From contig JAATWA010000009.1 in assembly GCA_013361095.1 (NCBI GenBank), positions 1-33,101 of the forward strand: 33,101 nucleotides of DNA, read 5' to 3'. The notes under the pieces were generated by a model. The model was not told the DNA's origin. It was given only the letters and a program-made list of their open reading frames with translations, and made no database searches. The stretch's first letter is position 1. Each line of letters opens with the position of its first letter. Source of the DNA: Pseudanabaena biceps. Its GTDB lineage: Bacteria > Cyanobacteriota > Cyanobacteriia > Pseudanabaenales > Pseudanabaenaceae. The translations under genes and the position numbers were made by a program. Of this stretch, positions 26,189 to 33,101 are shown one piece after another.

Positions 26189-26656
26189 CTAATTACGGCT
26201 CAGGATATCTTCTAAAACTTCGGCGGGATGTAGCTCTGCTTTAACCAATCGATAGATTTTTTCAATATTTCCATCGGCTCCAATCACAAAGGTATTCCGA
26301 AAAATACCCATGTATTCTTTACCCATCATTTTCTTTTGACCGTAGCTATCATAGGCAGTGGCGACCGCCGCATCGACATCGCAAAGTAAAGGAAAAGTCA
26401 GTTCAAACTTTTCGGTAAACTTTTGATGGGACTTCGCATCATCGGTGCTAACCCCAAAGACTAGGGTGTTATGGTCTTGAAACTGAGAATAAAGGTCTCG
26501 AAATCCACAGGCTTCTTTAGTGCATCCAGGAGTGTTATCACGGGGATAAAAGTACAAAATCACTCGCTTTCCTTTCAGTGCAGAAAGTGTAATTACATTG
26601 CCATAGGTATCAGACAAACTAAAATCTGGAGCGCGATCGCCAATATTCAAAGCCAT
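26189..26656 (-). CDS. bcp: Peroxiredoxin Q / Bcp, second (inverted) copy
   Basis: It encodes the same 155-residue protein as 18326-18793, including C45 and C50. It lies in the accurate part of the right arm. Confidence 0.9.
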   Translation of the reverse strand: MALNIGDRAPDFSLSDTYGNVITLSALKGKRVILYFYPRDNTPGCTKEACGFRDLYSQFQDHNTLVFGVSTDDAKSHQKFTEKFELTFPLLCDVDAAVATAYDSYGQKKMMGKEYMGIFRNTFVIGADGNIEKIYRLVKAELHPAEVLEDILSRN

Positions 26657-26737
26657 ATTTCCGAATTTATAATCTGAAATTAATTGAAAGTTTAAATTAA
26701 GGCAATCTATTTGCTCACCTTTGATGAGGAAATATAC

Positions 26738-27607
26738 TTAGATACCTGCGCCTTCAGAAAAGCCTTCATACTCTTCAGAATGTTCAAAATGATCTGAAGG
26801 TGTGAGGTGACGTGGACGGACATTTTTGAGTAACTCTGAATCAATGATATAGCTATTGATCGGATGTAACATGTGCGCTTCACTATTTCTCTCAAGCTGT
26901 TCCACACGACCAATTAGCGATCGGATCACATCTCCTTCGGGATCTGGTACTTGAAAGTGATCTAAAGCTGACACCTTGACTCCATGACGATGCACAATCC
27001 GTCCAGGAATACCAACCACAGTGCAGTCGGGTGGGACAGCCTTTAAAACTACTGAGCCAGCACCAATGCGGGAATTACTACCAATTTCAATATTGCCTAA
27101 TACCTTCGCTCCCGCACCGATGACCACATTGTCGCCAAGAGTGGGATGACGTTTGCCAGACTCTTTACCAGTACCACCAAGAGTTACGCCCTGATAAATC
27201 AGCACATATTCGCCAACAATCGCTGTTTCACCAATCACCACACCCATGCCGTGATCAATAAATGCACCTTTGCCAATTTTTGCTCCAGGATGAATTTCAA
27301 TTCCTGTCAAAAATCTCGCAAATTGCGAAATCATCCGTGGGATAACAGGCAAATTGAGAAGATGCAACCAATGAGCAAATCGATATAACCAAATGGCGTG
27401 CAGTCCGGGGTAGCATAACAACACCTCCAGCCAGTTACGCGCAGCAGGGTCGCGATCAAAAATGATGGCGAAGTCAGCCCGCAGTGTTTTGATAATTTTT
27501 TTCAACGGTTTTAAAACCTTTTTTATATGCAACTGCTGATTGTGTGGCAAAGCTAGAGTTAGGTAATACAAACCAAAATCCAAGAAACGAGTTGCGACAC
27601 AACTCAT
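26738..27607 (-). CDS. cysE: Serine O-acetyltransferase, second (inverted) copy
   Basis: The product is the same as that of 17375-18244, with the same start-site ambiguity (internal TTG on the minus strand at 27505). The mirror spacer 27608-27944 repeats the nested palindrome and AT-rich leader described for 17038-17374. Confidence 0.9.
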   Translation of the reverse strand: MSCVATRFLDFGLYYLTLALPHNQQLHIKKVLKPLKKIIKTLRADFAIIFDRDPAARNWLEVLLCYPGLHAIWLYRFAHWLHLLNLPVIPRMISQFARFLTGIEIHPGAKIGKGAFIDHGMGVVIGETAIVGEYVLIYQGVTLGGTGKESGKRHPTLGDNVVIGAGAKVLGNIEIGSNSRIGAGSVVLKAVPPDCTVVGIPGRIVHRHGVKVSALDHFQVPDPEGDVIRSLIGRVEQLERNSEAHMLHPINSYIIDSELLKNVRPRHLTPSDHFEHSEEYEGFSEGAGI

Positions 27608-27944
27608 CGTCTAGTTTTAAGTCCTAAGCAAAACTTGCTTTGTTATAGAATCCTAGCGGATATTTTGTATCAAAAGAAACTACCTTTTGGAATGAGTCCA
27701 CAACTTAGGGCTTAGCGTTTTGTGAAACTTAACGAATATGATATTTTGCCTAAAATATAAATATCAAATATTACAGTGCTTTGCGCTCAAACATGAACTA
27801 CTCCCTTCCCATTGAAAAATTAGACGTTGCGGCGCGAAGCGCCGCAACGCTAATCCTTGGGTTTTAATGTCTATTTTTAGACTGGGAAGGGAGTAAGAGA
27901 ATTTTAAAAGCGCTGTGAAGTAACGCTTTTAAAAATTTCGGCAA

Positions 27945-28526
27945 TTAAAATAATTCTTGCCATTCAAATATCGCACCATCCAAGGCAAGTACTGAGAGTC
28001 GATCGCCTTGATTGTAGCGATAGATTTGCTTATAACCTAGCTCTGATGGCTGGGAAAAGCCCGTAATCATTTTGGTATTCACATCAAATAACCACATCTC
28101 AGGAATTCCTGCGGCTGCGTAGAGTGGCGCTTTGACATCGCGATCGTATTCAAGGGAGCTATCCGCAACTTCAATAATTAAAAAAATATCCGCAGGTGTT
28201 GGCAAAGCGTCTTCATAGAAATCATCACGATATTTCAAAACCGCAATATCTGGCTGTGGCTGTGACTTGTTAGCTAGCAGGATCGAATTCTGCACTGACA
28301 CAATAACGCGATCGCCTAATTTTTTTTCTAATAGTTTTGACAGACGATTGATACAAGCCGCATGTTTTCTACCAATCGGTGACATCGCGATAATTTCTCC
28401 ATTAATTAATTCAAAGCGATCGCTATCAGCAAATATGCCTCGCTCATACATGAGGTGAAACTGCTCCACTGTGAATCTCAAGACTTGGGGATTTTCGATT
28501 TTAGGAGTTAGTAATTGTGCGGTCAT
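27945..28526 (-). CDS. Uma2-family protein, second (inverted) copy
   Basis: It encodes the same 193 residues as 16456-17037, with E39, D93, E119 and K132 present. Confidence 0.88.
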   Translation of the reverse strand: MTAQLLTPKIENPQVLRFTVEQFHLMYERGIFADSDRFELINGEIIAMSPIGRKHAACINRLSKLLEKKLGDRVIVSVQNSILLANKSQPQPDIAVLKYRDDFYEDALPTPADIFLIIEVADSSLEYDRDVKAPLYAAAGIPEMWLFDVNTKMITGFSQPSELGYKQIYRYNQGDRLSVLALDGAIFEWQELF

Positions 28527-28612
28527 GCATTACCTCAAAAAGTTACTGTCATAGTCAGCAGTTCTCATTTTTGAGGTTTTCAGCGCCGCAGACGCTGAAA
28601 ACCTCAAAATCA

Positions 28613-29371
28613 TCAAAACTTTACTGGATAAGCGCTATAGAAAGCGATTAACACAGCGATCGCTGCGCCAATAGTTGTATTAATCCCATTCACCAATTCA
28701 TTGGTTAACCAATCATATTTTTCTTGCAAGGTTGCACCTATCAAGCTCTCGATATTGGTCGCAATAAAAGCAGCGATCGTGCACCAAAGTATTTGCCAAG
28801 GGCTAGTTAATAAGCCCACACCCCAACCAATTAGCGCTATAACTAAGGAGCCAAAAACACCACCGATAGTGCCTTCTAAACTAACGGCTCCCTCTGTGCC
28901 TGCGTCAACAGGCTTAAATGTGGTAATTAAAAACGTGGTTTTGCCATAGGCTTTGCCAATTTCGCTGGCGGTGGTGTCAGCTAGTTTTGTGCTGAGGCTT
29001 GCCACATAGCCAATTAACCATAATGGGTTGGGGGCGATCGCCTGTCCGATCGCGCAAACCGCTCCTGTTGCCGCCGACCCCCAAAGATTTTCTGGGCCTC
29101 TGGCTCCGTCTCGTTTTTCCGCAATGCCCTTGGCTTCTTTAATCTCTTTGCCGATGCGAGTCACCCCCGAACCAACAATCAAATAGCTTAGAATCACTAA
29201 GTAACCTTGCCAGCCAAGGCAGCCCCAAATGATTATCCCTAAAGCCCATGCGTGACATATCCCTGAGGTAGTCAAGACCTTGCGAGGCAATAGCAAAGCG
29301 ATCGCGCCTAAAATTGTGTTTAAAGCGATCGCTATTAACCATTCCTGCGAAATTAGGAAACTATTGTTCAT
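28613..29371 (-). CDS. DUF92/VTE6-like membrane protein, second (inverted) copy
   Basis: It encodes the same 252 residues as 15611-16369. The repeat element corresponding to copy C lies just beyond its start at about 29409-29491. Confidence 0.85.
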   Translation of the reverse strand: MNNSFLISQEWLIAIALNTILGAIALLLPRKVLTTSGICHAWALGIIIWGCLGWQGYLVILSYLIVGSGVTRIGKEIKEAKGIAEKRDGARGPENLWGSAATGAVCAIGQAIAPNPLWLIGYVASLSTKLADTTASEIGKAYGKTTFLITTFKPVDAGTEGAVSLEGTIGGVFGSLVIALIGWGVGLLTSPWQILWCTIAAFIATNIESLIGATLQEKYDWLTNELVNGINTTIGAAIAVLIAFYSAYPVKF

Positions 29372-29555
29372 AGGATGTTATCTAAAAAGTTACAGCAATT
29401 TCTGAGAACCCAAACCAAGAATTTTTTAAAAGTGTTGCTTTGCAACACTTTTAAAAAATTCTTGGTTCGGGTTTAAGCGCAAAGCGCTGTATGAATCGCT
29501 TGGCGCAATTACAGTCTAGCCAATCAGATTAGCAAGCAAATTTAAGTAAAAAAGA

Positions 29556-30188
29556 ATGACAGAAGCATTTACACAGTTTTTGGGAAATTTTCGATGGATG
29601 GGATGGAATCTTTTTTTAGCGATTATTCCACTGGTGCTTAGTTATATTTTATTTACTAATCGAGCTTCAAAACGATTATCTAAAAATCCAGTCTGGTGGC
29701 TAGGACTAGGATTGTTTATTCTATTCCTACCCAATGCTCCCTATATCATCACCGATATTATTCATTTTGTGGATGATTCGCGATCTTTAGACATTTCTAG
29801 CAACGGAATAATTTTTGTCTTAATCCCGCAATATATGGCTTTTCTGTTGATTGGGTTTCAATGTTATGTGGTGTCGATGATTAATCTTGTAAATTACTTA
29901 ACCAAGATTAAGCTGATCAAAAATCCGCTATGGACAGAAATTACGATTACCTTTATTTGTGCGATCGCTGTCTATTGGGGCAGAGTCAATCGTTTAAATA
30001 GCTGGGATGTATTTACGCAACCCCGATTTGTGATTAAAGAAGCCATTAGCAACTTGGAAAGTCATAACTTCTTTTTTGGCACAGTTTTATTTTTCATAGT
30101 TTTTTCCATTCTCTATTTCTTCTTTAAGTGGCTTAATATTGCGATCGCCTTTTATTGGCAAAATCGCCCCAAACAAATTTCTGCTTGA
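29556..30188 (+). CDS. DUF1361 membrane protein, second (inverted) copy
   Basis: It encodes the same 210 residues as 14794-15426. The double hairpin shared with ndhD follows at about 30194-30243. Confidence 0.85.
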   Translation: MTEAFTQFLGNFRWMGWNLFLAIIPLVLSYILFTNRASKRLSKNPVWWLGLGLFILFLPNAPYIITDIIHFVDDSRSLDISSNGIIFVLIPQYMAFLLIGFQCYVVSMINLVNYLTKIKLIKNPLWTEITITFICAIAVYWGRVNRLNSWDVFTQPRFVIKEAISNLESHNFFFGTVLFFIVFSILYFFFKWLNIAIAFYWQNRPKQISA

Positions 30189-30251
30189 GTAACGGGCGGC
30201 TTCGCCGCCCTTAAAGGTGCGCGGCGAAGCCGCGCACCTTTAATTATTCAA

Positions 30252-31760
30252 TTATTCTCTACTAGCAATTTGGGTTTGGTTAGGCGCGATCGCCTTTGCC
30301 GAGTTTTCGATTAGTCCTGTGGCAAAGTTAGGCAATAGCCCAAAAAATACAATAATCAAAGCAAGGGCGATCGCAGGGAATCGCTCTTCCCATCTAGCAA
30401 AGGGAAATTTATTAATCGGTTCTTGATTTGCCTCAATCTCAACGGCAAGGCGACCGAAAAATACGCGATCGATCATGATTAGGAAATAAACTGCCGTTAA
30501 GCCTGTGCCAATCATGCAGAGCAAAGTCTGCACAGGAAACACCGCAAAACTACTACGGAAAATCACAAACTCAGCTATAAAACCCACCATCCCTGGAGTG
30601 CCTGCGCTTGCCATCGCCGCCAAGATCATCAGTGAGCCAGTGACGGGCAAACCTCGCTCTGGGTTGAGTAAACCATTGAGAGAATTGATATTACGAGTTC
30701 CTGTTTTTTTGTAAACGATGCCCACCAAAATAAACAGTAAAGCTGAGATCAATCCGTGGCTTACCATTTGGAAGGTCGCGCCCACCAAAGATAAGGGAGT
30801 AGCGGCGGCGAGAGCTAAGAGAATATAGCCCATGTGACCTACGGAGCTATAGGCGACCATCTTTTTCATATCTGTTTGTGTGATTGCGGTTAAGCAGCCA
30901 TAAATGACGCTGACCACCGCCCATCCCGCTAAAAATGGCGCGATCGCTTGCCAAGCTTCAGGCAATAAACCCAAGCCAAATCTTAATAGTCCGTAGGTTC
31001 CCAATTTCAGCAATACTCCTGCCAATAGGGTGGAGACAGGCGTAGAAGCTTCCACATGGGCATCGGGAAGCCATGTGTGCAATGGCACAATCGGAATCTT
31101 GATACCAAAACCAAGCAATAGCAATAGCAGCAGTAATCCTTGGGTGTTTTTAGGAACAGCCGTGAGATCCAGATCCAGATAGTTAAAAGTGAAAGGAATA
31201 CCTTCCCCACTACCAAAAGCTGCCATGCCAAAGAAGGCTGCTAAAATTAGCACCCCTGAAATTGCGGTATAGATTAAGAACTTAGTCGCTGCATAACCTC
31301 GCCGCTCACCGCCCCAGATACCAATCAATAAATAAAGGGGAATTAGTTCTACTTCAAAAAACAGAAAGAACAGCAAAAGATTTTCGGAGAGAAATGCACC
31401 GTTAACGCCGCCGCCTAGCAGTAGTAGCAATGGAAAATAGAGGCGTGGGCGTGGCACATCGCTACTGAGGTAAAGCGCTGTAATTAGTAACAATCCATTG
31501 AGCAAGACCAAGGGGAAAGATAAACCATCAATGCCCAAGTGATAGCTCAGTCCGATTTGGTCTAGCCATGACAAGGACTCACGAATTTGCATTGCTGATG
31601 AGTCCATGTCAAATCTAGTTAGCAAAAACAATGACGATCCGAAGGTGGCGATCGCAGTTGCGAGGGAGATATAGCGGATTTGTTTTGCGTCGATTATTTT
31701 GCCAAGTAGTGAGATTATCACCGCCCCTGCGATCGGTAACCAAATTAAGATGCTAAGCAT
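30252..31760 (-). CDS. ndhD: NDH-1 subunit D, second (inverted) copy
   Basis: It encodes the same 502-residue protein as 13222-14730. The mirror of repeat element B lies beyond its start at about 31814-31888. Confidence 0.9.
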   Translation of the reverse strand: MLSILIWLPIAGAVIISLLGKIIDAKQIRYISLATAIATFGSSLFLLTRFDMDSSAMQIRESLSWLDQIGLSYHLGIDGLSFPLVLLNGLLLITALYLSSDVPRPRLYFPLLLLLGGGVNGAFLSENLLLFFLFFEVELIPLYLLIGIWGGERRGYAATKFLIYTAISGVLILAAFFGMAAFGSGEGIPFTFNYLDLDLTAVPKNTQGLLLLLLLLGFGIKIPIVPLHTWLPDAHVEASTPVSTLLAGVLLKLGTYGLLRFGLGLLPEAWQAIAPFLAGWAVVSVIYGCLTAITQTDMKKMVAYSSVGHMGYILLALAAATPLSLVGATFQMVSHGLISALLFILVGIVYKKTGTRNINSLNGLLNPERGLPVTGSLMILAAMASAGTPGMVGFIAEFVIFRSSFAVFPVQTLLCMIGTGLTAVYFLIMIDRVFFGRLAVEIEANQEPINKFPFARWEERFPAIALALIIVFFGLLPNFATGLIENSAKAIAPNQTQIASRE

Positions 31761-31948
31761 AATTTCTTAAAAATTTGATATTAAAGTTTGTCGTGATTTA
31801 AAAGGTTCAACTGGCGCTTTGCGCTCAAGCCCGAACCAAGAATTTTTTTAAAGTGTTGCTTTGCAACACTTTAAAAAAATTCTTGTGGTTTCTTTGATAG
31901 GAGATGGCTGTATGGCGATCGCCATTGGTTTTGAAGGGGTGATTAGAG

Positions 31949-33101
31949 CTAATTCCATCTATAAAAAGCCGCAAAGCCGATCAAAATTAGACCAAACATG
32001 ATCGTCAGCACATATTGCTGTAATCGACCTGTCACCGTATATTTCAAGCTTTCGCCACTAAAAATTGAAGCGAAGCCGACAAAATTTACCGAGCCATCAA
32101 CTAGGTAGCGATCGACCCAAGATAAGAACTTGGAGCCGCCACCTACAATTAAAACCACAGTGTATTTATAAATAGTCTGCACATAAAGGTCATAGGCTAA
32201 CAAATCCTGTACCGCTTTCCATGCCTGACGTGTGACCACAGGTAACATGGGTACAGAGCTGCCTGTCTCATAGGTTTGACGTAGATATATGCGCCAAGTC
32301 CAAATCCTAAGAATCCAGAGGCAACCAGTACCGCAGTTCCCCAAATATCAACTGTGTCTAAGTCAATATCGACAAATTCCCATGAAGGCAACAGAATCGG
32401 CACTAGCAAAGTAATAATCGTGAGGGCTACGAGGGGGATGGCAACTTGCCAAGCTACTTCAGGAGCGCGACGGGTTTTGGGTTGGACAGCACCGAGGAAC
32501 ACCAATGCAAATAGTCGCATCAAGCCAAAAGCGGTAATGCCATTGACGAGTAAAGCGATCGCAATTAGCCAAGTGTCACTATTCCAGAAGGTTTCTTCCC
32601 AACGTAAGAGTGTCCAAAAACCTCCAAAGGGAACCATCGCCACTAACCCCAGAGAACCGACAATAAAAGCAATTAAAGTTGCAGGCATCCGCGTTTTGAT
32701 ACCGCCCATTTCCGTAAGATCTTGAGTTATCGTGGTCATCATGACTGCTCCTGCACTTAGGAATAGTAATGACTTGCTAAGACCATGACTAAAAAGTAAC
32801 CCCAGAGCTAAGTCGGGTTGCTGCATCCCCACAGCGATAAAAACTAAGCCAAGATAAGCGCTAGTGGAATGCGATAGAGCGCGTTTCATATCTATTTGGG
32901 CGATCGCTACTAAAGAAGCGCCGATCGCCGTAATTGCGCCCAAAAACACAGTAACTTGAGCGGCGACAGGAAATAATGACAATACAGGCTGAAACTTGAT
33001 TAGTACATAGGCTCCTGCGCCCACCACTACAGAATTCCGCAAAATTGAAGCGGGGTTGGGTCCCTCCATTGCCTCATCCAGCCAGAGGTGGAGCGGAAAC
33101 T
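31949..33101 (-). pseudogene. ndhF: Partial, frameshifted copy of ndhF (right arm, cut by window end)
   Basis: It corresponds to residues of about 241-624 of the intact ndhF. At least one base is missing near 32273 (two G where the middle and left copies have three), with further indels near 32300, splitting the frame. The upstream part is lost at the window edge. Confidence 0.85.
32244..33101. repeat. Terminal direct repeat, right copy (matches 1-849)
   Basis: This is the partner of the repeat at 1-849. Removing one copy leaves about 32.24 kb, close to twice the 16.1 kb distance between the two fold axes, as expected for a closed inverted dimer. Confidence 0.9.

Larger units (their letters stand above)
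22490..33101. repeat. Right inverted arm (copy of about 11880-22490)
   Basis: This is the reverse complement of the unit from about 11880 to 22490, with the axis at about 22489. Six genes from bcp to ndhD and also folE encode the same proteins as their middle counterparts. The small membrane protein, the SDR start, folP and ndhF carry one- or two-base indels. Errors cluster next to the fold, in folP and at the outer end. Confidence 0.93.

Noticed and set aside
1..33101. Genuine segmental duplication giving two copies of about 14 genes
   Set aside because: The copies meet exactly at hairpin tips with no unique sequence between, the ends overlap, and differences are mostly one-base indels. A real duplication would have unique flanks and codon-position-biased substitutions.
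1..33101. Linear plasmid or prophage with hairpin telomeres
   Set aside because: No protelomerase, replication, partition or phage gene is visible, and the genes are chromosomal housekeeping. It is kept only as an alternative for the dumbbell finding.

Overview
ORGANISM. The DNA looks cyanobacterial. The HIP1 octamer GCGATCGC recurs throughout, and the genes include a CO2-uptake-type NdhF/NdhD pair of NDH-1, a cyanobacterial-style two-partner-secretion exoprotein, a VTE6-like DUF92 protein, a Uma2-family protein and a possible PatD-like protein. The moderate GC content and the stable hairpins in almost every spacer suggest a filamentous non-heterocystous type such as Pseudanabaena. That genus is an inference only.

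OVERALL STRUCTURE. The window is not 33 kb of unique sequence. It is one unit of about 16.1 kb (about 6364-22490) flanked by two inverted copies of itself. Bases 1-6363 are the reverse complement of about 6364-12738. Bases 22490-33101 are the reverse complement of about 11880-22490. The two outer ends overlap as a direct repeat (1-849 matches 32244-33101). The window is therefore one full lap, plus about 0.86 kb, of a closed inverted dimer (a dumbbell). Both turning points lie in stem-loops (loops 6361-6367 and 22487-22492). The middle unit has intact genes. The left arm has many one-base indels that break every gene, and the right arm is broken only in places. The gene content is ordinary chromosomal housekeeping, so a fold-back (snap-back) chimera or assembly artefact is the most likely cause. 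A covalently closed hairpin-ended molecule is the biological alternative.

THE UNIT (6364-22490), read once: cysS (-), TPS/filamentous-haemagglutinin exoprotein (+), small PatD-like protein (+), ndhF (+), ndhD (+), DUF1361 membrane protein (-), DUF92/VTE6-like membrane protein (+), Uma2-family nuclease-like protein (+), cysE (+), bcp/prxQ (+), folP (+), folE (-), SDR oxidoreductase (-), small membrane protein (+). These are mostly single genes. ndhF-ndhD form a functional pair for CO2 hydration and cyclic electron flow. bcp-folP are separated by 4 bases and are probably co-transcribed. folP and folE meet tail to tail, and both serve folate synthesis.

SPACERS. Every spacer except the short cysE-bcp and bcp-folP gaps carries one or more stems, usually with arms of 15-26 bp and a 3-base GAA/TTC/AAA loop. 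They occur in convergent, co-directional and divergent spacers alike, so they are not only terminators. Four belong to a defined repeat element: a GTGTTGC-AAA-GCAACAC stem-loop followed by a TGAGCGCAAAGCGC box. No rRNA, tRNA, CRISPR array or transposase gene was seen.
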